The translations under genes and the position numbers were made by a program. Positions 4,830-11,450 of a DNA stretch of 11,528 nucleotides are shown in pieces. The notes below the pieces were generated by a model, which ran no database searches, was not told the DNA's origin, and was given only the letters and a program-made list of their open reading frames with translations. The stretch spans positions 1 to 11,528 of the forward strand of contig CAJZFF010000022.1 of the NCBI GenBank assembly GCA_915069725.1. The letters run 5' to 3'. Each line of letters begins with the position of its first letter. Within the stretch, counting starts at the first letter, position 1. The stretch is from an uncultured Actinomyces sp. GTDB lineage: Bacteria > Actinomycetota > Actinomycetes > Actinomycetales > Actinomycetaceae.

Positions 4830-5428
4830 GTGAGGCCTGGCTCGTCGTCGGGCTGGGGAACCCCGGGACCCGGTACGCCCGCAACCGCCACAACGTCGGC
4901 TACATGGTGCTCGACGTCCTGGCCGAGCGCACCGGGTCCCGGTTCTCCCAGCACAAGAAGGCCCGTGCCCGCGTGGCCGAGGGCAGGCTGGGCATGATGC
5001 CCGGCGGAGCCCCCGGCCCCGGTGTCATCCTGGCCGAGCCCTCGGTGCTCATGAACCTCTCCGGCGGCCCCGTGGCCGGGCTCGTCTCCTACTACGGGAT
5101 CGACCCCGCCAGCCGCCTGCTCGTCATCCACGACGAGCTCGACCTGCCCGCCCACGAGCTGCGCCTCAAGCGCGGCGGCGGCGAAGGCGGTCACAACGGC
5201 CTGCGCTCCATCAGCAAGTCCGTCTCCACCAAGGACTACGCGCGCCTGCGCGTAGGCATCGGCCGCCCGCCGGGACGCCAGGACCCCTCCGACTTCGTCC
5301 TGTCCGACTTCCCCGGCCGTGAGCGCGCCGACCTCGGCGTCACCCTGGAGCAGGCCGCCGACGCCGTCGAACAAGTCGTCACGGCCGGCTTCGACGACGC
5401 CCAGCAGCGCCTCCACGCCCCCCGCTGA
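4826..5428 (+). CDS. pth: Peptidyl-tRNA hydrolase
   Basis: The enzyme cleaves the ester bond of peptidyl-tRNAs released early from ribosomes, recycling tRNA in the cytoplasm. At 200 aa it is full length for bacterial Pth. All the family's key residues are present: VVGLGNPGTRYARNRHNVG (7-25) with N12 and catalytic H22, LMNLSG (75-80) with N77, VIHDELDLP (100-108) with D103, and GGHNGLRSI (121-129) with N124. These correspond to E. coli N10, H20, N68, D93 and N114. N20 replaces the more usual Thr in the 'TRHN' motif. The ATG at 4826 sits four codons before the conserved strand, as in relatives, and overlaps the stop of a tiny upstream ORF. The ribosome-binding site is weak, so coupling to upstream translation is possible. 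It ends 11 bp from the convergent response regulator. Confidence 0.96.
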   Translation: MSEAWLVVGLGNPGTRYARNRHNVGYMVLDVLAERTGSRFSQHKKARARVAEGRLGMMPGGAPGPGVILAEPSVLMNLSGGPVAGLVSYYGIDPASRLLVIHDELDLPAHELRLKRGGGEGGHNGLRSISKSVSTKDYARLRVGIGRPPGRQDPSDFVLSDFPGRERADLGVTLEQAADAVEQVVTAGFDDAQQRLHAPR

Positions 5429-5442
5429 GGGCCAGGCCCTCA
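5426..5442. terminator. Perfect palindrome containing both convergent stop codons
   Basis: TGAGGGCC-A-GGCCCTCA is a perfect inverted repeat. Its left end is the TGA stop of pth (5426-5428) and its right end is the complement of the TGA stop of the response regulator (5440-5442). As RNA it folds on either strand into a 7-bp GC-rich stem with a 3-nt loop. CCTCA/TGAGG just to the right (5438-5442, 5449-5453) can form an alternative pairing. There is no U-tract. A bidirectional terminator or stabilising 3' hairpin for both transcripts is the simplest reading. Confidence 0.5.
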
Positions 5443-6174
5443 GGCCATGAGGCCGGTCTCGTAGGCGACGACGACGGCCTGGACCCGGTCTCGCACGTCG
5501 AGCTTGGCGAGCACGTTGCCCACGTGGGTCTTGACGGTGGTGGCCGAGACGACCAGGTGCGCGGCGATCTCCGCGTTCGACATGCCCTGACTCATGAGCA
5601 CGAGGATCTCCTTCTCCCGTGGCGTGAGCGAGGCGATCCGGGGGTCCTCATCGATCGCCTGGCTTCCGTCGTCCGGCAGGTGGGAGGCGAACATCTCCAG
5701 CATCCGCTGGGTGATGCGCGGCGAGACGACCGCCTCCCCGGAGGCCACGGTGCGGATCGCCTCGGCGAGCTCGGTGGGCCGGGTGTCCTTGAGCAGGAAG
5801 CCGGAGGCCCCGGCGCGCAGCCCGGCGAAGGCGTACTCGTCCAGGTCGAAGGTGGTCAGGATGAGCACGCGCGTGCCCGGGCACTCCCGGGCGATGAGCT
5901 CGGTGGCCTCGATGCCGTTCATCCCCGGCATGCGCACGTCCATGAGGATGACGTCGGGGTGCAGGGCCTTGGCCTGGGCCAGGGCGGAGGTGCCGTCGGA
6001 GGCCTCACCGACGACGGTGATGTCCTCCTCGGCCTCCAGCACCATGCGGAAGCCCATGCGCATGAGCGCCTGGTCGTCGGCGAGCACGACGCTGACCGGG
6101 CCGCTGACCTCGCCGGGGCGCTCAGACCCGTTGGGCTGGAGGGGATCGCCGCTGTTCACAGGGGCGTCTGCCAT
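5440..6174 (-). CDS. NarL/LuxR-family response regulator
   Basis: A two-domain DNA-binding response regulator of 244 aa. The receiver domain covers about residues 27-145: acidic pair D33/D34, phospho-acceptor D79 in ILMDVRMPGMNG, T107 in LILTTFD, and K129 in FLLKDT. After a linker comes a LuxR-type HTH at about 182-240, with LTPREKEILVLMSQGMSNAEIA and TTVKTHVGNVLAKL. The first 26 residues are an extra polar tail before the usual start. The start at 6174 is supported by GAAGGGA about 7 nt upstream. It overlaps the 3' end of the histidine kinase by 19 nt, so the two are translationally coupled and surely partners. As the last gene behind the ABC transporter, it probably controls that operon; target sites are not identified. 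Confidence 0.95.
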   Translation of the reverse strand: MADAPVNSGDPLQPNGSERPGEVSGPVSVVLADDQALMRMGFRMVLEAEEDITVVGEASDGTSALAQAKALHPDVILMDVRMPGMNGIEATELIARECPGTRVLILTTFDLDEYAFAGLRAGASGFLLKDTRPTELAEAIRTVASGEAVVSPRITQRMLEMFASHLPDDGSQAIDEDPRIASLTPREKEILVLMSQGMSNAEIAAHLVVSATTVKTHVGNVLAKLDVRDRVQAVVVAYETGLMA

Positions 6175-8057
6175 GAGAAAGTCCCTTCGTCATGCTCGTC
6201 CCAGCGCAGGACCGCACGGACTCGCCAACCCGTGGGCGTCGGGCCGGCCTGTACGGTCCCACCATAGACCGAAGCGCGTTCGCGCATGCCGATCAGCCCC
6301 TTGCCGGATCCGTGCATCGGGCGCGTGCCGGGGGCGGCCTCGTTGTCCACGGTGAGGACCACGGTGCCGACGTGCCGCTCGACGTCGACGCTGACGGCCG
6401 GCGTCGTCGGGGCGTAGCGCAGCACGTTGGTCAGGGCCTCCTGGGCGATGCGGAACACGGTGAGCTGGAGGGCCTTGTCCGCTGGGAGCGCCGCACCCAC
6501 CCACCGGTAGGTGACCGGCACCCCCGCCGCCACGAAGCGCTTGACGAGCTCGGTGATGTCGGCCTGCTCGGGGGAGGGGGCCAGGGGCAGGTCCCCGCGG
6601 GAGCGGTCGCCCGCGCCGTCGGTGGCCTGCTGACGCAGGTTGGCGATGGGGGCGCTGGGCTCGACCGGCGTCACCGTCCCCAGGGGGGCGAACTCGGGTA
6701 CCGGCAGGTCGCGGACCTCCTGCTGGCGGGCCGACGACGGTGAGCCCTCCGAGGGTGCAGGCGGCTCCGGGGACTGCGGGGCCTGTTCTGCCGCCACCGA
6801 GGGGTCCTCTCGCAGGACCCCCACCAGGCGGCGAGTGTCGGCCAGGGCGCTGCGTCCGGCCTCAGCCAGGGTCTCGATGGCCTGCTTGGCCGTGGCTGGA
6901 TCGCGCTCCACGATGGCGGCGGCGCCGTCGGCCATCGTAATCATGACGGCCAGGGAGTGGGCGACGACGTCGTGCATCTCCCGGGCGATGCGACTGCGCT
7001 CCTCAGCGGCCGCCAGCAGCACCGCCTGTTCGCTGGCCAGGGCCAACCGGGCCGAGCGTAGCTCTATGGCCTTGAGCCGCAGGCGGGCGGAGCGGGTATT
7101 GAAGCCGACCAGGATGCCGACCAGGATGAGGAGAATGAGGATGGCGGCGTTGCGCAGGATCTCCCCAACCGTTAGGCCAGGATTCGTCAGAATGACGTCC
7201 ATGACGAGAACCACCAGGGAGATGCCCCCCGCTGTCCATGCGGCGGACGGTTTGCGGTGCGAGGCGACGGCGCCCAAGGCGATGGTGATTGATATCAGTC
7301 CCACGCCGCTGATGCCGATGGCAGCGTATATCAGCTGCTCCTTAGTGAGGTGGAAGGCGTGCAGCACCACGAACTGATACGTCTCCGGGATCAGGAGGAT
7401 GGCGGCCCAGCACCACAGGGGGAAACGCCGGCGAAGTGACAGCGCGACCCCCATCAGTGCGATCGCGATCAACGCCAGAGGCAGGATGGGATAGGTTCGC
7501 GCCGGGCTGCTTGGGCGTAGGAGAAGCGGGATAGTCACGATGAGGCTGTAGGCGACGACGCCGGCAGCGATGGAGATGTCGATGATCGTCGGATGGCGGT
7601 GGTACCACCGGCTGAGTGTGCGCAGCAGGCCCCGTGGCTCGGGCGGGAGCTCGACGTCGTCCTCGGTGGGCGTGTCGGTGGCTGGACGGCCGGGCTGAGG
7701 GGCTGGCAGCTGGCTGGACATAGGGCTCAGTGTGTCATTCCAGGGGGTCGTGATCGACGTCGACTTGTGCGGCTGAGACGCACGCCTTCGAGGATGGGTA
7801 CGGTGACGGTTCCTGTCGCTGCCGGAGGCGGGGAGCGTCGGATCGGGTAAGGACGACGCCGGCAGGGAACGGATGAGGCGGTGCAGGAGCGCGGGGTCGG
7901 TCAGGGCCGCGGGCAGCCCGGCGCCCGCCCGGCCCTTCATGACCGACGCGGCTGCGCCGTCGGGGACGTCGGCTGCTGCAGAGGCAGGAGGGGCGCCGGG
8001 ACCCTCGTGGGGCGAGGCGGATCCGGAGGCCTGGTGAGAGGACGCGGGGGCTGACAT
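6156..8057 (-). CDS. Sensor histidine kinase (HisKA_3/HATPase), NarX/DesK-type, with long N-terminal extension
   Basis: A membrane kinase for the overlapping response regulator. From the ATG at 8057, about 150 residues are Ala/Pro/Ser/Arg-rich and probably disordered. Six hydrophobic segments follow (about 160-180, 190-207, 213-232, 240-263, 275-292, 303-317). The dimerisation domain has AREMHDVVAHSL (phospho-acceptor H362), and the ATPase domain has FRIAQEALTNVLRYA (N544), TVDNEA (D571) and GKGLIGMRERA (586-596). Between them lies a Pro/Ser/Glu-rich insert of about 80 residues (415-495) not usual in the family. The 8057 start has a perfect GGAGG 7 nt away. An internal ATG at 7721 (M113) sits nearer the conserved region but lacks a Shine-Dalgarno. 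With few extracytoplasmic residues, it may sense at the membrane or through the transporter. It starts 37 bp after the permease stop. Confidence 0.93.
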   Translation of the reverse strand: MSAPASSHQASGSASPHEGPGAPPASAAADVPDGAAASVMKGRAGAGLPAALTDPALLHRLIRSLPASSLPDPTLPASGSDRNRHRTHPRRRASQPHKSTSITTPWNDTLSPMSSQLPAPQPGRPATDTPTEDDVELPPEPRGLLRTLSRWYHRHPTIIDISIAAGVVAYSLIVTIPLLLRPSSPARTYPILPLALIAIALMGVALSLRRRFPLWCWAAILLIPETYQFVVLHAFHLTKEQLIYAAIGISGVGLISITIALGAVASHRKPSAAWTAGGISLVVLVMDVILTNPGLTVGEILRNAAILILLILVGILVGFNTRSARLRLKAIELRSARLALASEQAVLLAAAEERSRIAREMHDVVAHSLAVMITMADGAAAIVERDPATAKQAIETLAEAGRSALADTRRLVGVLREDPSVAAEQAPQSPEPPAPSEGSPSSARQQEVRDLPVPEFAPLGTVTPVEPSAPIANLRQQATDGAGDRSRGDLPLAPSPEQADITELVKRFVAAGVPVTYRWVGAALPADKALQLTVFRIAQEALTNVLRYAPTTPAVSVDVERHVGTVVLTVDNEAAPGTRPMHGSGKGLIGMRERASVYGGTVQAGPTPTGWRVRAVLRWDEHDEGTFSWQTPL

Positions 8058-8064
8058 GGGCTCG

Positions 8065-8069
8065 CCTCC
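8065..8069 (-). promoter_or_regulatory. Ribosome-binding site favouring the long kinase start
   Basis: On the minus strand GGAGG lies 7 nt before the ATG at 8057. No comparable site precedes the alternative ATG at 7721, so the long form of the kinase is preferred despite its unusual N-terminus. Confidence 0.6.
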
Positions 8070-8094
8070 GGCTGACGGCGGGGGAGTCGCCCGC

Positions 8095-8997
8095 TCAGGC
8101 GTCGCGCCGGGAGAAGACGAACCAGGCGGCGATGAGCGGGACGAGCGCCCAAGCGGCGAAGACCGCGATGGCCTGGCCGTGGGTGAGGAACTGGGGTCCC
8201 TCCGTGCCCCACACGGTGGTGAGCTGGAACGGGTCGGAGACGGCCTCGGAGACGATGCCGGGAAGGCAGCCGACGATCTTGAACAGCCATGGCCACTTGC
8301 TGGCGGCGAGCTGGAGGGGGCCGCTGATGATGAACAGGATGGAGACGATCACGGTGATGGTGCCGGCGGTGGAGCGCAGCAGGAAGCCGAGCCCCAGGGC
8401 CATCAGGGCGATGACGGCGAAGACCAGGCCCGAGCCCCAGATGTAGCCGATGTAGTGCGAGTCGGTGAGAGAACCGGCGTGCTCACCGATGAAGGGCTTG
8501 GAGATCGCCCAGGACAGGAAGACGGACAGGCTTCCCAGGAGGAAGGAGACGATGGCCAGGACCACTGCCTTGGACACCAGGAGCTGCCCGCGCCTGGGGG
8601 CGGCGGCGAGGGAGGAACGGATCTGTCCCGAGGAGTACTCCCCGGTGATGATGAGGGCTCCCAGGACCGCGACCACGACCTGCCCGAATGTCAGGCCTTG
8701 AGTGATGAGGTTCTTCGCCGTGTCCTGGTACTCCTCAGTCCGTCCGAGGACGGCGGTGAGGCCGGCGCCGAACAGAACGGTCAGGGCGATGGCGATGAAG
8801 GAGGTGATCCATGTCGATCGCAGTGTCCAGAACTTGATCCACTCCGAGTGCACGGAGCGCAGGAGGGTCTGGCGGCCCTGAATGCCCGGGCCGGCTGGGT
8901 GTGATGCGGAGCCTGCGGGGGCTGTCCTGACGGCGGTGCGTGCCGGTGCGGGGCCTGCGGGCGTGGCGGATGCGTGTGCTGGAACGTGGGTACTCAT
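8095..8997 (-). CDS. ABC-2 type transporter permease
   Basis: A 300-aa membrane protein that would pair with the ATPase encoded just upstream to form an exporter. About 45 N-terminal residues are Ala/Pro/Thr-rich and cytoplasmic. The ABC-2 core follows: SEWIKFWTLRSTWIT (51-65), the usual amphipathic lead-in, then about six membrane segments (around 62-82, 103-118, 143-166, 187-207, 212-232, 275-294). It contains ITGEYSSGQIRSSLAAAPRRGQLL (116-139), the conserved cytoplasmic loop of DrrB/NatB/BcrB-like permeases, and ends in a dibasic tail (FSRRDA). AGAAGG lies about 8 nt before the ATG at 8997. It begins 69 bp after the ATPase stop and ends 37 bp before the kinase start, consistent with one operon. 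The substrate is unknown; relatives export drugs, antibiotics or lantibiotics. Confidence 0.93.
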   Translation of the reverse strand: MSTHVPAHASATPAGPAPARTAVRTAPAGSASHPAGPGIQGRQTLLRSVHSEWIKFWTLRSTWITSFIAIALTVLFGAGLTAVLGRTEEYQDTAKNLITQGLTFGQVVVAVLGALIITGEYSSGQIRSSLAAAPRRGQLLVSKAVVLAIVSFLLGSLSVFLSWAISKPFIGEHAGSLTDSHYIGYIWGSGLVFAVIALMALGLGFLLRSTAGTITVIVSILFIISGPLQLAASKWPWLFKIVGCLPGIVSEAVSDPFQLTTVWGTEGPQFLTHGQAIAVFAAWALVPLIAAWFVFSRRDA

Positions 8998-9050
8998 GGC
9001 TGTGCCTTCTGGAGTGAGACGAATGGAGCGGTTGATGGCGAGCGCGGCGC

Positions 9051-9071
9051 GCTGAGGGCTCGGGCCTCAGC
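9051..9071 (-). other. Intercistronic hairpin at the ATPase stop codon
   Basis: GCTGAGG (9051-9057) and CCTCAGC (9065-9071) pair perfectly around a 7-nt loop. The ATPase stop codon (9067-9069) lies in the stem. It could stabilise the upstream mRNA segment or partly reduce read-through to the permease. No U-tract follows on the minus strand. Confidence 0.3.
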
Positions 9072-10035
9072 CCCGGGCAGAGGCCCGCGGCACGGCCTGC
9101 TGCACGGCCTGCTGCACCTGGTTCTGGGAGGTGGGATCGGCGCGGTACTCCACGGAGTCGCTGGTCAGAGTCATGTAGGCCTCTTCGAGGCTGGCGTGGA
9201 TGGTGGTGAGCTCGTGCAGGACGATGCCGCCCTGGGCGGCCAGCTCGCCGATGGTGGCGGCGGTGGTCGCGGTGGTCTCCAGGACGTTGGGGGCCACGGG
9301 CCGGGCGGCCAGGTTGCGGGAGGCCATGAGCTCGGCGAGCTGGGTGGCCTGAGGGGAGGCCACGCGTACCCGGTCGGTGGTGGCCGAGGCGATGACGTCG
9401 TCGACCGGTCCGGCCGACAGGATGCGGCCGCGGCCGATGACCAGGAGCTGGTCGGCGGTCTGGGCCATCTCGCTCATGAGGTGGGAGGAGATGAACACGG
9501 TGCGGCCCTCGCCGGCCAGGCGGCGGCAGGTCTCACGCACCCACTTGACGCCCTCGGGGTCCAGGCCGTTGACGGGCTCGTCGAACAGGAGCACGCCGGG
9601 GTCGCCCAGGAGGGCGGCGGCGATGCCCAGGCGCTGGCCCATGCCCAGGGAGAAGCCCTTGACGCGCTTCTTGGCCACCGAGGTCAGGCCAGTGATGTCA
9701 AGGACCTCATCGACCCGCTTGGCGGGGATGCCGTTGGAGGCGGCCAGCTGGCGCAGGTGGTTGCGGGCGCTGCGCGAGCCGTGCAGGCCCTTGGCGTCCA
9801 GCAGGGCGCCGACCTCGCACAGGGGGGCCGACAGCTGCCGGTAGGGGCGCCCGTTGATGGTGACCTTGCCGCTGGTGGGCTTGTCCAGGCCCATGATCAT
9901 GCGCATCGTGGTGGACTTGCCCGCCCCGTTGGGGCCCAGGAAGCCGGTGACGGTGCCGGGCTCGACGGTGAAGGAGATGTTGTCTACCGCGGTCTTCTTG
10001 CCGTAGCGCTTGGTGAGATTGACTGCCTCGATCAT
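9067..10035 (-). CDS. ABC transporter ATP-binding protein (DrrA/BcrA-like exporter ATPase)
   Basis: The energising subunit of the ABC exporter, 322 aa. The ABC domain fills residues 1-220: Walker A GPNGAGKST (34-42), signature FSLGMGQR (128-135), Walker B VLLFDEP (148-154), D-loop NGLDP and switch H185 (SSHLMSEM). A Q-loop is not obvious; EVGALLDAKG stands in that region, as in other BcrA-type ATPases. Residues about 220-300 form the C-terminal extension common in DrrA/BcrA proteins. The last residues hold NQVQQAVQQAV, encoded by a perfect 12-bp tandem duplication (9091-9114). The ATG at 10035 follows AGAGAG and begins at the conserved MIEAVNLTKRYG; the frame's extension to 10119 is upstream leader. 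It is the first gene of a four-gene operon with permease, kinase and regulator. Confidence 0.95.
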   Translation of the reverse strand: MIEAVNLTKRYGKKTAVDNISFTVEPGTVTGFLGPNGAGKSTTMRMIMGLDKPTSGKVTINGRPYRQLSAPLCEVGALLDAKGLHGSRSARNHLRQLAASNGIPAKRVDEVLDITGLTSVAKKRVKGFSLGMGQRLGIAAALLGDPGVLLFDEPVNGLDPEGVKWVRETCRRLAGEGRTVFISSHLMSEMAQTADQLLVIGRGRILSAGPVDDVIASATTDRVRVASPQATQLAELMASRNLAARPVAPNVLETTATTAATIGELAAQGGIVLHELTTIHASLEEAYMTLTSDSVEYRADPTSQNQVQQAVQQAVPRASARG

Positions 10036-10081
10036 GATGTTCTCTCTTCCACGTGGGCCTCTGGCCAGGGGATGGATGGAT

Positions 10082-10116
10082 CTCCGTGGTTCCTCCAGGG
10101 GGCTGCTCCCACGGAG
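10082..10116 (-). promoter_or_regulatory. Leader hairpin upstream of the ABC-kinase operon
   Basis: CTCCGTGG (10082-10089) and CCACGGAG (10109-10116) are perfect inverted 8-mers around 19 nt, within the probable 5' leader. A TAGGCT -10-like box on the minus strand lies at 10132-10137, which would start the mRNA just upstream of the hairpin. It may stabilise the leader or control expression. No terminator U-tract follows. Confidence 0.35.
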
Positions 10117-10131
10117 CAACCGGATGGCTCC

Positions 10132-10137
10132 AGCCTA
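10132..10137 (-). promoter_or_regulatory. Candidate -10 box (TAGGCT) of the ABC-kinase operon
   Basis: Fits TANNNT on the minus strand, about 97 bp before the ATPase ATG. TTCGCC, 16 bp further upstream, is a poor -35. Offered as the best candidate only. Confidence 0.25.
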
Positions 10138-10159
10138 GGAATGCGCCGTCGTCGGCGAA

Positions 10160-10311
10160 TCGGCCGAGGTGACGAAGCCGGGTTCGGCCGGGGCGGGTCC
10201 GTCAGGGGGAGGAGGGTCCTCCTGGAGGATGAGAACCGATCGGTCGATGTGACGCCGTAGGGCGTCGAGGAGACGGCGGCACGTGGTGCGCGAGTGGGGA
10301 TCTCTCCCCAC
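10160..10311. promoter_or_regulatory. Palindrome-rich core of the divergent region between the ABC operon and the Bax-inhibitor gene
   Basis: Perfect inverted repeats: CGGCCGA/TCGGCCG (10161-10167, 10184-10190), AGGAGG-GT-CCTCCT (10210-10223), ACCGATCGGT (10235-10244), GACGCC-GTAG-GGCGTC (10251-10266) and GTGGGGA-TCTC-TCCCCAC (10294-10311). No gene is seen in 10036-10469. The last palindrome, 50 bp upstream of the TATAAT box, is the best operator candidate. The spacing also suits response-regulator sites for the divergent operon, but which protein binds is unknown. Confidence 0.4.
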
Positions 10312-10326
10312 ATGGCTACGTTGTGA

Positions 10327-10367
10327 GGGAAATAGGTTCCCCTGACCGGGCGGGGGCTGCGTATAAT
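10327..10367 (+). promoter_or_regulatory. Promoter of the Bax-inhibitor gene with consensus TATAAT
   Basis: TATAAT at 10362-10367 is a perfect -10 box, striking in such GC-rich DNA. The -35 is poor (TTCCCC or CTGACC at suboptimal spacing). GGGAA-ATAGG-TTCCC (10327-10341) is an inverted repeat covering the -35 area and may be an operator; a poor -35 with an overlapping palindrome is typical of a regulated promoter. Confidence 0.55.
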
Positions 10368-10384
10368 GTGCGCAGTTTCCGGTG

Positions 10385-10407
10385 CCGGTCCGTGGCGGCC
10401 GGACCGG
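10385..10407 (+). other. 5' leader hairpin of the Bax-inhibitor mRNA
   Basis: CCGGTCC (10385-10391) and GGACCGG (10401-10407) pair perfectly around 9 nt. It would form near the 5' end of a roughly 95-nt leader, well before the AGAGGA ribosome-binding site (10454-10459). Confidence 0.35.
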
Positions 10408-10469
10408 ACTGCGAGCGGCGGCCTCTCCGGGCCGACGGTCCCAGCCCCCTCAGAGAGGATGAGAGGAAC

Positions 10470-11450
10470 ATGTCCAACCCCTTCTTCAGCCGAAGCACCG
10501 CCTTCAAGGAAGGCGGCCATGCGCCCGGGACCGCCCCGGCCCAGACGCCCAACGGCTACCCCACCATGCCCGGCTACCAGGCCGGTCAGTACGGCCAGCA
10601 GGCAAGCGGCTACGGCCAGCAGTACGGTCAGGCCGCCAGCCAGTACGGCAACCAGTACGGTCAGCAGGCGGCCGGCTACGGCCAGGTGACTCCCGAGCAG
10701 ATGGCCGGCCTGGAGACCCAGTACCAGGCGCCGTCGGCCACCAACGCGGACATGCGCCGCATGACCTACGACGACGTCATCATCCGCACCGCCGGCATGT
10801 TCGCCGTCATCCTGGCCACGGGCGCCCTGTCCTGGAGCCTGGTGACCAGCTCCGATGAGGCGACTTTCAGCCTGGGCGCCATGGCGGTGTTCGCCGGTGC
10901 CATCGGTGCCTTCGTCTTGGGCCTGGTCAACAGCTTCAAGCGGGAGCCCTCCCCGGCCCTCATCCTGGCCTACGCGGCCTTCGAGGGACTGCTGCTGGGC
11001 GGCTTCTCCGGCATCATGGAGGCCCGCTACGAGGGGATCGTCGTCCAGGCCGTGCTCGCGACGCTGGCCACCTTCGGCGCCATGCTCACGGCCTACTCCT
11101 ACGGCGGCTTCCGGGTCCAGGGCAGGTTCCGTCGAGTGGTGGTCGTGGCCACCTTCGGCTACATGATCTTCAGCCTCATCAACTTCGTCCTTATGATGAC
11201 CGGCGCCACTACCGGCGCCTGGGGCCTGCGCTCCCTGACCATCATGGGGATCCCGCTGGGCATTCCGCTGGGAATCCTCGCGGTCATCCTGGCCTCCTTC
11301 TTCCTGGCGATCGACTTCGAGTCCATTGAGAACGGGGTCCGCAACGGTCTGCCCCGGCGCTACGCCTGGGCGGGGGCCTTCGGCCTGGTCCTCACCATCG
11401 TGTGGCTCTACGTGGAGTTCCTGCGCCTGCTGAGCTACTTCCGCGACTGA
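10470..11450 (+). CDS. Bax inhibitor-1/YccA-family membrane protein with YGQ-repeat N-terminal domain
   Basis: A 326-aa membrane protein of the BI-1/YccA/YbhL superfamily (relatives include calcium-leak channels and FtsH-associated proteins; the role in actinobacteria is unsettled). Seven hydrophobic segments lie at about 103-125, 134-153, 162-181, 188-209, 224-243, 259-281 and 299-320. The hallmark IDFESIENGVRNGLPRRYAW (281-300), with its acidic residues before the last helix, is followed by VWLYVEFLRLL, as in actinobacterial members. The first 98 residues are a soluble tail; residues 36-71 are almost only Gly, Tyr, Gln, Ala and Ser in YGQ(Q) units, encoded by degenerate TACGG(C/T)CAG repeats (about 10587-10684). 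AGAGGA at 10454-10459 lies 10 nt before the chosen ATG; the frame upstream of it is the leader. It has its own TATAAT promoter and diverges from the ABC operon. Confidence 0.93.
   Translation: MSNPFFSRSTAFKEGGHAPGTAPAQTPNGYPTMPGYQAGQYGQQASGYGQQYGQAASQYGNQYGQQAAGYGQVTPEQMAGLETQYQAPSATNADMRRMTYDDVIIRTAGMFAVILATGALSWSLVTSSDEATFSLGAMAVFAGAIGAFVLGLVNSFKREPSPALILAYAAFEGLLLGGFSGIMEARYEGIVVQAVLATLATFGAMLTAYSYGGFRVQGRFRRVVVVATFGYMIFSLINFVLMMTGATTGAWGLRSLTIMGIPLGIPLGILAVILASFFLAIDFESIENGVRNGLPRRYAWAGAFGLVLTIVWLYVEFLRLLSYFRD

Noticed and set aside
3884..5416. 510-codon minus-strand frame opposite rplY and pth
   Set aside because: Gly/Asp/Val/His-rich antisense shadow of two well-identified genes, with no domain; typical of GC-rich DNA.
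8974..10260. 428-codon plus-strand frame opposite the ABC ATPase
   Set aside because: Antisense shadow of a gene with clear Walker motifs; Gly/Ala-rich with no family features.
10587..10684. Short tandem units resembling a repeat array
   Set aside because: They are degenerate codons of a YGQ protein repeat within an intact gene, not CRISPR or a satellite.
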